Shown: positions 55,614-64,000, counted from the stretch's first letter. The stretch is DNA of 64,000 nucleotides from Beijerinckiaceae bacterium (GCA_947452455.1 CANGBX010000008.1:85796-149795), one strand, 5' to 3'. The notes: generated by a model not told the origin, from the letters alone. A program made the numbers and translations.

Positions 55614-56317
55614 CACATCTGATCGAAATGAAAAATGTCATTGTCGAGCGTGAAGGTGCGCGCGTGCTGGATGGCGTGTCCATGTATCTGGAACGCGGCG
55701 AGCGATTGGCCGTCATCGGCTCGAATGGGGCAGGCAAAACAACTTTTTTGCGCGCTCTGATCGGCCTGCAAAAACTCTCCGGCGGCAGCATTGAAGCATT
55801 TGGTCGCGCGCGCCAATCAGAAGATGATTTCCGCGAAGTGCGCCTGCGTGCTGCCTATCTCTTTCAGGATGCGGATGATCAGCTGTTCTGTCCAAGCGTG
55901 GTCGAAGATGTCGCCTTCGGTCCGCTCAACCAAGGTTTTTCAGAAGACGAAGCCATGGACAAGGCGCGCGCCACTTTGGCACGGCTTGGCCTCTCGGCTC
56001 TTGGGCCCCGCGTGACGCGCAAATTATCGGGCGGCGAAAAGCGCCTCGTCTGTCTAGCCGCGATTCTGGCGATGGACCCGGACGTTCTGCTGCTGGACGA
56101 GCCAACCAACTCGCTCGATGCGCATCATGTCGAGAAGCTCGTTGAAATTCTGAACTCTCTTGATGTGGGCATGATCATCGTTTCGCATGACCGCCCCGTG
56201 CTCGACCGTTTGGCGAGCCGCGCTTTGCTCATGAAAAACGGGCAACTCGAACCGGCTGTCTTGCATCGCCATCCGCATATGCACGAACATGTGCATATTC
56301 ATACAGACCATGCGTGA
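55610..56317 (+). CDS. nikO: Nickel ECF transporter ATPase NikO (CbiO-like)
   Basis: NikO hydrolyses ATP to drive nickel uptake. The 235-residue protein has Walker A GSNGAGKTT (about residue 39), the Q-loop LFQDADDQLF typical of ECF ATPases, signature LSGGEKRLV, Walker B VLLLDEPTN and H-loop VSHDR. The C-terminus is strikingly His-rich (HRHPHMHEHVHIHTDH), consistent with metal binding. Being the only ATPase gene in the operon, it should form a homodimer in the complex. Confidence 0.93.
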   Translation: MTHLIEMKNVIVEREGARVLDGVSMYLERGERLAVIGSNGAGKTTFLRALIGLQKLSGGSIEAFGRARQSEDDFREVRLRAAYLFQDADDQLFCPSVVEDVAFGPLNQGFSEDEAMDKARATLARLGLSALGPRVTRKLSGGEKRLVCLAAILAMDPDVLLLDEPTNSLDAHHVEKLVEILNSLDVGMIIVSHDRPVLDRLASRALLMKNGQLEPAVLHRHPHMHEHVHIHTDHA

Positions 56318-56324
56318 ATAAGCG

Positions 56325-56396
56325 TTTGGCGCCGGCGACCCCGCTCTCCCTCCGCTCATTTGAGCAGAGAGAGAGGCGCGACCGCCTGGCGCCAAA
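56325..56396. terminator. Long hairpin between convergent nikO and the next gene
   Basis: TTTGGCGCC (56325) and GGCGCCAAA (56388) form the outer stem, and GCTC-ATTT-GAGC lies at the tip with CTCTC/GAGAG pairing between them. It sits between two converging genes, so it probably ends transcription from both, although T-tracts are short. Confidence 0.65.
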
Positions 56397-56417
56397 GCCA
56401 AGCATCAACCGAGCTGT

Positions 56418-57002
56418 TTATTTCTTGCGGTAGACAAGCAGCGTTTCAAACATGCCGACCTTTTCGACGCTGCTTTCCTTTTCCCATTGCTGGATCACCG
56501 TGGACTCAGCCGTGTCGAAGGCAAAGGACTTGGTGTAGAAAAGGATATAGCCGCCCGAACGCGTCTTATGCGTGAGCATATCGGTCACTTCGCGGTCCGT
56601 GAGAGCGCCGTAGAGATCATTGCGCTCATTACGGAATTCACAGAGGTGGAACAGCGACACCACATCGAATTGCGGGAGCAGACGCTCTTCGAGCTGATAA
56701 ATATCACCGAAGAAAGCCTTATAAGTCTTTTCGACTTCCGGGCGATCAATGGCGAGTTTGACGAATGTATCATATTCGCCGGGGCTCGCTGTAATCCCAT
56801 AAACGCAATTGTTGCTGTGGTTCTCTGCCTGACGAATGCCGACAATGTGGTGGCTGCCTGTGCCGAAATGGAAAATCGACGCATCTGTGATGCCCTGCTT
56901 CTCAATCCAGTCACAGAAATGAACGTCACAGGGACAGGTCTCAACCTGCAAATCCCACACGGCGTCCCAAAAATGCAATTTACGATTCACATGCTCATTC
57001 AT
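56418..57002 (-). CDS. Probable methyltransferase-like protein
   Basis: The 194-residue protein resembles class I SAM-dependent methyltransferases. FHFGTGSHHIVGI (about residue 44) is in place of the usual glycine-rich SAM loop, there is an acidic residue after the next strand, and QFDVVSLFHLCEF (about 110) looks like motif 4-5. The loop has two His in place of small residues, so SAM binding is not certain. The N-terminal part has a Cys cluster (ETCPCDVHFC). It overlaps the ABC protein gene by four bases, so the two are one operon. The substrate is unknown. Confidence 0.6.
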   Translation of the reverse strand: MNEHVNRKLHFWDAVWDLQVETCPCDVHFCDWIEKQGITDASIFHFGTGSHHIVGIRQAENHSNNCVYGITASPGEYDTFVKLAIDRPEVEKTYKAFFGDIYQLEERLLPQFDVVSLFHLCEFRNERNDLYGALTDREVTDMLTHKTRSGGYILFYTKSFAFDTAESTVIQQWEKESSVEKVGMFETLLVYRKK

Positions 57003-58822
57003 TTGACGACCCCTATGACAGGCAAGCCTCCCCGAACGCCTTGAATATCGGCGCCGCGTTCGGTGAGTCGGACTTCGCCCGCATCGTCCCTTTCCAAGAC
57101 GAAACGGCGCGAATGGAGATCGGCAAGGCCTGCGGCCCCGCCGGTGGTGATGAGGATCGCTGCCGGCAAATATTGCGCGACGCGATCAAACAGATCGATT
57201 TGCTCGGCGGGGCCGAAACAAGAAAAAGCATCTTCCAGAATGACAATGCCCGGCCGGGTTACGATCAGACGCGCCAAAGCCACGCGCTGCTTCTCACTGG
57301 CCGAGAGCACATGCTCCCAGTGGTCGACTTCATCGAGCCGCTCAGCCAAATGGTCTGCACCGCAGATTTCGAGTGCTCGCAAACAGGCGGCCGTCGAGTA
57401 GGCCTCCAGCCCGCGCGGGAAGCAGATAATGTCGCTGAGCCGCCCCGCCTGCAAAAAGGGATTGGCGGCGACGTAAGACACTTGCTTGCCATGCGGCACG
57501 CGGATTTCGCCCTCGCCCCAGAGCCAAAGTCCGGCAAGCGAGCGCAGCAGACTTGATTTGCCAACACCGGCTGCGCCGCTGACAATGATCCGGTCCCCCG
57601 GTTCGAAACGCGCATGCGCGCGTTCAATGACGATTTCGCCGGACGGGCGCATCAAGCGCAATTCATGCAGCTCAACCGCATCCACCGCGACCTTCGGGCG
57701 CTTGATCAATGGGACGCCATCCTGCTCGCTACTGTCCGCATCGGCCATGGCTTCGTTCAATTCCACAATGCGGCGGGCTGAGGCCGACCATTCCGCCACG
57801 CGCGAATAATTATCGATCAGCCAGCCAATCGCGATTTGCACCTGCACGAAGGCTGAGGCGAGCTGCATGACTTCGCCCAGAGACAAGTCACCCGCCAAAT
57901 ATTTTGGCGCGGCCAGCACCAGCGGAAAGACAGGCACCATGGCGGCATTGCCATTGGTGAGCCAGGTGATGCGCGCATGTTGTCTCACCACCCGCATCCA
58001 TTTGGAGGCCAGCGCGCTATAAGTGCTCGACAGCTGGCGACGCGCATGGTCTTCGCCCTGCGTCAGCACAATGGCTTCGGCATTTTCGCGCATGGCCATC
58101 ATTTCGGCGCGGAACCGCGCCTCCGCCTCATTGCGGGACGCCACAGCGCCCGATAGCCCGCCGCCGACCAAGGGCATGAAGGCAGACACGACCACGCCAT
58201 AGACCAGCGCGCCAATCACCATGAATGCGGGGATATGAAATTCACGCCCGCCAAAGGCGATGTCCAAGCCGCCACCGACTGTCCAGAGGATCACCACGAA
58301 AGTGGAGGCCGTCAGCACCGCCGTCAGAAGACCGATGGCAAAATCGGTCAATGGCTCAGTCGCCATACGCACATCATCCGATATGCGATATTCGGGGTTG
58401 GGGAGCCCGTTGCGGGCAATGCGCATGCGGTAAAAGCGCTGCCCTGAGAGCCAGCGGGCAAGCAAGCGCGTGGTGCACCATTCACGCCAGCGCACCTGAA
58501 GCTTCTCGCGACAGATCAGAATACCAACGCCAACGGCCGCCACGCAGAAGACGAGCAGCGGAAAGGCAAAGGCGGCCAGCGCTGCCCCGCCCGTATCATG
58601 GCGCTCCAGCGCATCGAAGAACCAGCGGTTCCACCGGTTCATCCCGACATCGACAACAAGTTTGACGATCAGACAGCCGACGAGGCCCAAAGTGAGGAGC
58701 GAGGCCGCACGGGCCGTCGCGCCGCGCCAGTAGCCGCCTGCAAACTGGATGAAAGAACGCAAGAGATGCGATCGTTTCTCCTCAGCCATCTCAAGACGAT
58801 GCTCGGAAGGCGTCCCGGTCAT
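56999..58822 (-). CDS. SbmA/YddA-type ABC transporter with degenerate ATPase site
   Basis: The 607-residue protein has the SbmA/BacA-like membrane domain (RWNRWFFDALERHD at about residue 62; YRMRIARNGLPNPEYRISDDVR) fused to an ATPase domain, as in YddA and Rv1819c. Relatives import peptides, vitamin B12 or related solutes. The ATPase has a normal Walker A (GAAGVGKSSLL) and a signature-like LSASEKQRVALARL. However, Walker B reads VILEDAF instead of hhhhDE, with Glu and Asp exchanged, and the H-loop His is replaced in LITTGG. It may be a weak or inactive ATPase. Confidence 0.85.
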   Translation of the reverse strand: MTGTPSEHRLEMAEEKRSHLLRSFIQFAGGYWRGATARAASLLTLGLVGCLIVKLVVDVGMNRWNRWFFDALERHDTGGAALAAFAFPLLVFCVAAVGVGILICREKLQVRWREWCTTRLLARWLSGQRFYRMRIARNGLPNPEYRISDDVRMATEPLTDFAIGLLTAVLTASTFVVILWTVGGGLDIAFGGREFHIPAFMVIGALVYGVVVSAFMPLVGGGLSGAVASRNEAEARFRAEMMAMRENAEAIVLTQGEDHARRQLSSTYSALASKWMRVVRQHARITWLTNGNAAMVPVFPLVLAAPKYLAGDLSLGEVMQLASAFVQVQIAIGWLIDNYSRVAEWSASARRIVELNEAMADADSSEQDGVPLIKRPKVAVDAVELHELRLMRPSGEIVIERAHARFEPGDRIIVSGAAGVGKSSLLRSLAGLWLWGEGEIRVPHGKQVSYVAANPFLQAGRLSDIICFPRGLEAYSTAACLRALEICGADHLAERLDEVDHWEHVLSASEKQRVALARLIVTRPGIVILEDAFSCFGPAEQIDLFDRVAQYLPAAILITTGGAAGLADLHSRRFVLERDDAGEVRLTERGADIQGVRGGLPVIGVVK

Positions 58823-59224
58823 TCACTTCTTCCCTTGGCGCCCATTTAACGGGTCGAGCATGGGCTAAATGATAAGCAGGCCGTTGCTCGCTCTGGAAGT
58901 CGCGCGGGACGCTCCACGCGGCCTTTCGGGTCACGACCGCGTGAGACAGAGCCGGTTCTCACGCAACCTTGATCAACAGGCTAATGCGGTACGCTCATTG
59001 CCAAGGAGCATGCCTATTGCAGAAACGGGTACGAAGGACCGATCAGGTGATTGAAAACAAACCGTATCTGCGATCAGCGCGGAAAAATCATGTCAGGCAA
59101 TATATTCTGGCCAAACCGGTGCCTTGCCACTTGCACCAGCCTGTCCCTTACGCATCGTAAAACAATAAAACCTTTTTGCCAGCACTGATTTACATCTTTC
59201 AGCGAAAAGCTTGCTTGAGCTTTT
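58823..59224. other. Intergenic region without recognised gene
   Basis: These 402 bases lie between two genes on the same strand. Small ORFs in all frames lack ribosome-binding sites and family character. The region must hold the promoter of the ABC protein operon and the end of the transcript from 60160, but no clear hairpin with a T-tract was seen. Confidence 0.5.
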
Positions 59225-60160
59225 CTAGAGCGGCTTTTCGTCCGGCTCGGTCTCTTCAATCGCCTCTGACACATCTTCCAAGCTCGCGCCTTGGCTGATG
59301 CGCCGGGAAATATCGCGCAGTCGCGTCAATTGCTGGACGATGGTGGGCACATGATCGAGCCCTTCCATCAAACGCCAGACATAAACGAGAATAGCGAAGA
59401 TATCGCCCGTCTCGCTTTCCGGTAGAACTGTCGAGCGCAAAAGGATGGCAATAAAGACTAAAATCGACAGAACTTCGATAATGGTCCAATTAAAGGCTGC
59501 TGCATCGGAGAGCTTCACGCGCCAATTGCGCACGGCTGTAAAATGCTCACGCACTTCTTCGCGCTTGTACCGCTCAATGAAGACCACTTCTTTTTCGAGC
59601 TGGTCATTGAGCTCCTGATTGAGCCGCGACGTGACGCGCACATAGACTTTATTGACCAGATAGACCGGTATGAAGAGAAGCGCCGCCAAAGCGCCAATCG
59701 TCATGTCGTACCAGAAGAGAATAATGGCTGAGCCAAAGATATGGATCAGCGAGGTGATGACGACGGGAACATCGATCTCGAAGAAGGTGACGAATTCGCG
59801 CGACATAGCCGAGCGCGCGGCCACAGAGGTGGCCTCAATCCCCGCCGTACGCTGACGGATGATCGTGTCTTCGACAATATCATTATAGACCTGCGTATAG
59901 ACGCGCGTGTCATACATCTGGCGGAAGCAGCCAATGGAGGCCCGAGCCGCCCAAGCGAAGACGATCGGCAGCGCATGATGAAAATCATGCGACATGAGCC
60001 CATCAATCGCCACGCCAGTTGCCCATGGATAAGAAAGCTCGAGCAAGTCTTCGATGAAGGTGAGCGCATAAGTCAGGCCTATGCGCCACTTATAGGGACG
60101 AACCGCATCCAAAGCTGTGCGCGTTTTCGGCTTCATCGCGTTCTTCTTCTGATCCAACAT
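59225..60160 (-). CDS. Lone ABC-exporter membrane domain (no ATPase domain)
   Basis: The 311-residue protein has the six-helix exporter domain only (RIGLTYALTFIEDLLELSYPWATGVAIDG, VVITSLIHIFGSAIILFWYDMTIGALAALLFIPVYLV, IEVLSILVFIAILLRSTVL). It continues with the coupling-region sequence (DIFAILVYVWRLMEGLDHVPTIVQQLTRLRDISRRI) and then stops at an acidic tail (EDVSEAIEETEPDEKPL). The gene ends cleanly, with no downstream ATPase reading frame, so this is not a simple frameshift. It may pair with an ATPase encoded elsewhere or have a non-transport role. Confidence 0.85.
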   Translation of the reverse strand: MLDQKKNAMKPKTRTALDAVRPYKWRIGLTYALTFIEDLLELSYPWATGVAIDGLMSHDFHHALPIVFAWAARASIGCFRQMYDTRVYTQVYNDIVEDTIIRQRTAGIEATSVAARSAMSREFVTFFEIDVPVVITSLIHIFGSAIILFWYDMTIGALAALLFIPVYLVNKVYVRVTSRLNQELNDQLEKEVVFIERYKREEVREHFTAVRNWRVKLSDAAAFNWTIIEVLSILVFIAILLRSTVLPESETGDIFAILVYVWRLMEGLDHVPTIVQQLTRLRDISRRISQGASLEDVSEAIEETEPDEKPL

Positions 60161-60383
60161 TTCTCATTCCGGGCGCAGCAGAGACAAAACAGGCAGATTT
60201 GCCCCCTTGTTGCCACAATTGCGGCCGACAAGGTCGCAACTGATTCACCAATAGGGCAAGTCGGAGGGGGCTGAAAAGGCCCCCCGCGTTTAATCGACTG
60301 AGGCAAGCCGTGTTGAGGCCTGCCACATGCCCCGGGGAAGTTGACGGCACTCCCGCCACCAGCTCGGCCCCCGAGGAGATTTA

Positions 60384-61235
60384 ATGGTCCGTTCCAAAGC
60401 TAAGACGCGCGCAGTGAGAGCTGCGGCCCTGATGCTTTCGATTCCAGTGATGGCTCAAGCCATGACTGCGATGGAACGCGTGCCCCTTCCTGTTCCACGC
60501 CCGACTTGGCTTGATGCGGCCCCGCTCGATGAAGTGGCTCAGAAGGTCGAGGCGACCCCTGCCCCCGTGCAAGTCGCTTCACTGCCTGATCCTGTGCCAT
60601 TGCCGATTGCGCGCCCCGCACGGCTTGGTCGTGTCACTGTTGATGTCGATGTTCTCAGTGATGCGTCTGCGAATGATGCGCCGCCTCTTTCGACAAAAGT
60701 CGCAATCATGCCTGCGCGTGTTCCGCTTCCTATTCCGCGTCCTGATTTTCTCGATGCACTTCCTGCTGATGATGAGCCGGCAGTCACAGTCACGCGCGTT
60801 CCACGTCGTGCACCTGCTGATGAGAGCGAACGCAATAGCACATCACCGCTGCACAGCATGATCGAAGATTATGCGCGCTACCATGGTGTGCCCTTGCGCC
60901 TCGCGCACCGCATCGTCCAGCAGGAGAGCCGCTACAATCCGACACTCAAGGCGAAAGCCCATTTCGGCTTGATGCAGGTCAGCCTGCCGACCGCCAAGTC
61001 GATGGGTTATGGTGGTGATATTCCGGGTCTGTTGGATGCCAAAACCAATCTGACCTATGCCATGCCCTATCTGGCTAATGCCTGGATCATCTCCGGTGGC
61101 AATGAAGAGAAGGCGCGTCGCCTCTATATGAGCGGCTATTACCCGGACGCGAAGCGCAAGGGCCTGCTGAAAGAGCTGCGCAAGGCCGACAGCCCTGCTG
61201 TGCCTGGCGCAATCGACGCCGCCGACGCGCGCTAA
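60384..61235 (+). CDS. Lytic transglycosylase with PLPxPRP repeats
   Basis: The 283-residue protein has a signal peptide (RAVRAAALMLSIPVMAQA) and a Pro-rich region with three similar units (RVPLPVPRPTWLDA, PVPLPIARPARLG and RVPLPIPRPDFLDA, about residues 32-135). A C-terminal SLT domain follows, with its catalytic Glu in QQESRYNPTLKAKAHFGLMQV (about 180). It should cleave peptidoglycan glycan strands in the periplasm, while the repeats may bind a partner or span the periplasm. GAGGAG lies five bases upstream of the ATG. It appears monocistronic. Confidence 0.88.
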   Translation: MVRSKAKTRAVRAAALMLSIPVMAQAMTAMERVPLPVPRPTWLDAAPLDEVAQKVEATPAPVQVASLPDPVPLPIARPARLGRVTVDVDVLSDASANDAPPLSTKVAIMPARVPLPIPRPDFLDALPADDEPAVTVTRVPRRAPADESERNSTSPLHSMIEDYARYHGVPLRLAHRIVQQESRYNPTLKAKAHFGLMQVSLPTAKSMGYGGDIPGLLDAKTNLTYAMPYLANAWIISGGNEEKARRLYMSGYYPDAKRKGLLKELRKADSPAVPGAIDAADAR

Positions 61236-61337
61236 AGCAAGCCGCGAGGCTCAAACCATCCATGAAGAGAGAAAAGGCCCGGCGCAGATAGAGCTCTGCC
61301 GCATGGGTTTATGGGCATTTTGCGGTGCCGTGCCGCC

Positions 61338-61382
61338 AAAACGAAAACGCCTCTCCGATCCGCGATGGGACGAGAGAGGCGT
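61338..61382 (-). terminator. Terminator after the histone-like gene
   Basis: ACGCCTCTC and GAGAGGCGT form a nine-base stem. On the minus strand it is followed by TTTTCGTTTT. It lies about 110 bases beyond the histone-like stop. Confidence 0.7.
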
Positions 61383-61494
61383 CTCGAATGAATGCAGAGT
61401 GAACTGCTGATCATCCTGCTGCTGACACGACCACCACAGAGGCGATCGTGTCTTACAGCTGTTCCTGACCCTGTCTTGCGACAGGCACCAAGAA

Positions 61495-61800
61495 TTAGGC
61501 AGCGGCCGGAGCGGCCTTCGCCTTGCGCACAGCGCGCTTCTTGGCAGGCTTACGAGCAGCCTTCTTAGCAGTCTTCTTGACGGCCTTCTTGGCAGTCTTC
61601 TTGACGGCCTTCTTAGCAGTCTTCTTGGCAGTCTTCTTGACGGCCTTCTTGGCAGTCTTCTTGACAGCCTTCTTGGCAGTCTTCTTAGCAGCCTTCTTGG
61701 CGGTCTTGCGAGCGCCCTTCTTGGCAGCGCCCTTACGGGCAGTCTTCTTGGCCGCGGTCTTCTTCGCAGCCGGCTTACGCTTCGTTGTTGCCTTAGCCAT
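61495..61800 (-). CDS. Histone H1-like Lys/Ala-rich DNA-binding protein
   Basis: The 101-residue protein is almost entirely Lys, Ala, Thr and Arg with repeated KKTAKKAV units, resembling the C-terminal tail of histone H1 and bacterial H1-like proteins (HC1/HC2, AlgP). Such tails bind and compact DNA without base specificity. It starts with MAKATTKRKPAAKK and ends with the neutral AKAAPAAA. The DNA repeats match the protein repeats, so copy number could vary by slippage between strains. Confidence 0.85.
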   Translation of the reverse strand: MAKATTKRKPAAKKTAAKKTARKGAAKKGARKTAKKAAKKTAKKAVKKTAKKAVKKTAKKTAKKAVKKTAKKAVKKTAKKAARKPAKKRAVRKAKAAPAAA

Positions 61801-62340
61801 CTGAGGTCCCCTCTGATTTTGTCCGCCGGCGAAAGAAAGTCAGTACCGGCATGAGGCGTGGATAAAGTAGCTCCGTTAACGAGTGGTGCAAGTGTCTGTT
61901 TGGCAAATGACTCGTTTTCGACCCACTCATGAGCGTGCAAGACCATCGCGATCCAAGCATTCGTGCAACTCGATTGAACGCTTCTTCCGACATGATTTTG
62001 TCGTTGCTGATCATCAAGCTCATGGCCCCGCACAAGCGACCAATGAGGTGCCCAATCAGGGCCGGCACAGACCCCACCACACCCCCATCCCGCTGAGGGC
62101 CCACGAAGAAATGCCCAATTTTAGGGGACTTTTTGTTTCGAACCGCCGTTAACCAAGAATAAACCATCCGATTCGGGGCTCGATTCTTGTCAAGCCCAAA
62201 AAGACCTCAGACTGGATTTTTATGTGTCCTCTCCACGGCTCATGAGGGCGCGCATGAGGCGGGCGCAAACATCCTTGCAAGAGACGTATGAGACCTCTAA
62301 TGAGCATCAAAAAAAAATTTTGCGAAATGCATTTTTTTTC
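61801..62340. other. Intergenic region upstream of the histone-like gene
   Basis: I see no convincing gene in these 540 bases. The 124-residue minus-strand ORF at 61793-62167 overlaps the start of the histone-like gene and has no family features. The right end holds long A and T runs (A9, T8) next to the gatB terminator. The left part should carry the promoter of the histone-like gene, but no consensus elements stand out. Confidence 0.5.
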
Positions 62341-62371
62341 AAAAAAAAAAGCGCCGCGGAGACCGCGGCGC
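62341..62371 (-). terminator. Terminator after gatB
   Basis: GCGCCGCGG pairs perfectly with CCGCGGCGC around a three-base loop. Read on the minus strand it is followed by ten T residues. Confidence 0.95.
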
Positions 62372-62422
62372 GATGCGAATCGCGCAAATCGAGAGAATCA
62401 CACCTCCCGATATGCGTCCGAT

Positions 62423-63892
62423 TCAGATCCCCAATTTCTGTTTGAGGAGGTCATTGACCGACTGCGGATTCGCTTTTCCGCCGGTCTGTTTCATCACCTG
62501 ACCAACAAACCAACCAAGCATTGTCGGCTTCGCTTTCGCCTGCTCAACCTTATCCGGATTGGCTGCGATGATCTCATCAACGGCTTTTTCAATCGCACCG
62601 GTGTCGGTCACCTGCTTCATGCCGCGCTGTTCGACGATGGTATTGGGGTCACCACCTTCGCTCCAGACAATCTCGAACAGATCTTTCGCGATCTTGCCGG
62701 AGATGGTGTTGGCAGAGATCAGATCGACAATCGCGCCGAGCTGTTTTGCGGAGATCGGCGAGGTCGCAATCGTCTTGCCTTCCTTGTTCAGACGACCGAA
62801 GAGCTCGTTGATCACCCAGTTCGCCGAGATCTTGGCATCGCGACCGCGAGCAACCTCTTCAAAGTAATCCGCGGACTCGCGCTCCATGACCAACACACCC
62901 GCATCATAGGGCGGCAGGCCATAGTCCTTGATGAAGCGCGCGCGCTTGTCGTCCGGCAATTCCGGCAAACCTGAAGCCAGCGCATCCACATAGGCCTGAT
63001 CGAATTCAAGCGGCAGCAGATCGGGATCGGGGAAGTAGCGATAGTCATGCGCTTCTTCCTTCGAGCGCATAGCGCGCGTCTCGCCCTTGCCGGGATCAAA
63101 CAGGCGGGTCTCCTGATCAATCTTGCCGCCATCTTCAAGGATGGCGATCTGACGGCGCGCCTCAACCTCGACAGCCTGACCAATGAAGCGGATCGAGTTG
63201 ACGTTCTTGATCTCGCAGCGTGTGCCGAGCGGACCACCGGGGCGACGCACGGACACGTTCACGTCAGCGCGCAGGCTGCCCTCTTCCATATTGCCATCGC
63301 AAGTGCCCAGATAACGCAGGATGGTGCGCAGCTTCGACACATAGGCACGCGCCTCTTCTGCCGAGCGGATGTCGGGCTTGGAGACAATCTCCATCAGAGC
63401 CACGCCTGAGCGGTTGAGATCGACGAAACTTTCATTGGGCGACTGGTCATGGAGCGACTTGCCCGCATCCTGCTCCAGATGCAGACGCTCAATGCCGACC
63501 TTGATCTGCTCTGTGGGCGTCACATCGACGATGACTTCGCCCTCGCCCACGATCGGATCTTTGAACTGGCTGATCTGATAGCCCTGCGGCAGATCCGGAT
63601 AGAAGTAATTCTTCCGGTCAAACACGGAGCGGTGATTGATCTGCGCGCGCAGGCCAAGGCCCGTGCGGATCGCCTGTTTGACACATTCCTCGTTGATGAC
63701 GGGCAACATGCCGGGCATGGCTGCATCGACGAGCGAGACATGGCTGTTCTGATCGCCACCGAAAGCGGTCGAGGCGCCGGAGAACAATTTGGAATGGGAT
63801 GTGACCTGCGCATGGATTTCCATGCCCACGACAATCTCCCACTCGCCAGTAGCGCCCTTGAGATATTTGGATGGTTTCGCGGTCGTATTCAT
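62423..63892 (-). CDS. gatB: Asp-tRNA(Asn)/Glu-tRNA(Gln) amidotransferase subunit B
   Basis: GatB binds mischarged tRNA and phosphorylates it in the GatCAB complex that makes Gln-tRNA or Asn-tRNA. The 489-residue protein has the N-terminal [31 protein letters not shown], the [20 protein letters not shown] signature and the C-terminal tRNA-binding YqeY-like domain (about 340-489, ending LLKQKLGI). I start at ATG 63892, five bases after the gatA stop; the track uses a TTG earlier. A strong terminator follows. Confidence 0.97.
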   Translation of the reverse strand: MNTTAKPSKYLKGATGEWEIVVGMEIHAQVTSHSKLFSGASTAFGGDQNSHVSLVDAAMPGMLPVINEECVKQAIRTGLGLRAQINHRSVFDRKNYFYPDLPQGYQISQFKDPIVGEGEVIVDVTPTEQIKVGIERLHLEQDAGKSLHDQSPNESFVDLNRSGVALMEIVSKPDIRSAEEARAYVSKLRTILRYLGTCDGNMEEGSLRADVNVSVRRPGGPLGTRCEIKNVNSIRFIGQAVEVEARRQIAILEDGGKIDQETRLFDPGKGETRAMRSKEEAHDYRYFPDPDLLPLEFDQAYVDALASGLPELPDDKRARFIKDYGLPPYDAGVLVMERESADYFEEVARGRDAKISANWVINELFGRLNKEGKTIATSPISAKQLGAIVDLISANTISGKIAKDLFEIVWSEGGDPNTIVEQRGMKQVTDTGAIEKAVDEIIAANPDKVEQAKAKPTMLGWFVGQVMKQTGGKANPQSVNDLLKQKLGI

Positions 63893-63897
63893 CTGGC

Positions 63898-64000
63898 TCA
63901 CCACCAAGCTTTCGGCAGGGACATGCGGCCCGCCGCCTGTTCAATCACTTCAGCGACTGAGAAGAGCGTTTCTTCTTCAAACGGACGGCCGATCAATTGC
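63898..64000 (-). CDS. gatA: Glutamyl-tRNA amidotransferase subunit A (C-terminal end, partial)
   Basis: The minus strand from the window edge is open for 33 codons, reads [21 protein letters not shown] and ends in KAWW before TGA at 63900-63898. This is the conserved C-terminus of GatA, the glutaminase subunit, and the position directly before gatB confirms it. It was not in the ORF track because it lacks a start in the window. Confidence 0.9.
   Translation of the reverse strand, partial: QLIGRPFEEETLFSVAEVIEQAAGRMSLPKAWW

Noticed and set aside
61561-61700. CRISPR-like tandem repeats
   Set aside because: The repeats are codon-phased coding repeats without unique spacers.
61523-61804. 93-residue hydrophobic plus-strand ORF (FLAVFLTAFLAV repeats)
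   Set aside because: It is the antisense reading of the Lys/Ala repeats, which mimics a membrane protein by complement.
61793-62167. 124-residue ORF upstream of the histone-like gene
   Set aside because: It overlaps the histone-like start, has no family features and a poor start context.

Overview
The window looks like the chromosome of an alphaproteobacterium of the order Hyphomicrobiales (Rhizobiales). The main reason is gene order. It holds a glyA-nrdR-ribD-ribE-ribH-nusB-thiL block, the LdtR regulator beside its L,D-transpeptidase, hemB, bpt and parC. It also holds recO-era-rnc-lepB-pdxJ-pyrE, a single bifunctional rel next to rpoZ, and dapA divergent from a soluble lytic transglycosylase. 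HemB is of the metal-site type with Asp in place of Cys, which also fits. Family or genus cannot be fixed from sequence alone. No phage, insertion sequence, rRNA or CRISPR array was seen.

Layout. 0-1 kb: the end of an unknown gene and a HigBA-type toxin-antitoxin pair. 1-12 kb: a K+-independent proton pyrophosphatase, thiM, a small accessory patch (carboxymuconolactone decarboxylase-like protein, unknown protein, cysteine hydrolase), then the thiamine/riboflavin/glycine housekeeping operon. 12-20.5 kb: cell-wall L,D-transpeptidase with LdtR, hemB, RDD protein, bpt, parC. 20.6-25.5 kb: recO to pyrE, with acpS missing from its usual place. 25.6-30 kb: an insertion carrying an ABC exporter and tcuAB for tricarballylate oxidation. 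30-39.2 kb: rel, rpoZ, a NYN protein, a type 5 uracil-DNA glycosylase, a 95-bp palindromic repeat, smpB, dapA, slt, a hydrolase and tRNA-Ser(GCT).

39.3-52.7 kb is the accessory part. An AT-rich islet follows the tRNA, with a DUF805 protein and an unrecognised membrane protein. Next comes a four-gene operon of a PQQ quinoprotein dehydrogenase, its cytochrome c and two periplasmic binding proteins; the quinoprotein has an Asp-x-Asp signature typical of lanthanide enzymes. After a CoA-transferase there is a second operon with an isocitrate lyase/PEP mutase-type lyase, a tripartite-tricarboxylate binding protein and LeuC/LeuD-like hydratase subunits. I read this as an organic-acid catabolic module. 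A bile-acid-symporter-family carrier and a TerC protein follow.

52.8-56.3 kb is a complete ECF-type nickel importer (nikKMLQO) with a candidate NikR operator right before it. 56.4-60.2 kb has a methyltransferase-like protein, an SbmA/YddA-type ABC protein with a degenerate ATPase site, and a lone ABC membrane domain. 60.4-64 kb has a small lytic transglycosylase, a lysine/alanine-rich histone H1-like protein, and gatB with the end of gatA. Many lines of the ORF track begin too far upstream; I moved those starts to codons with a ribosome-binding site or a family-typical N-terminus.
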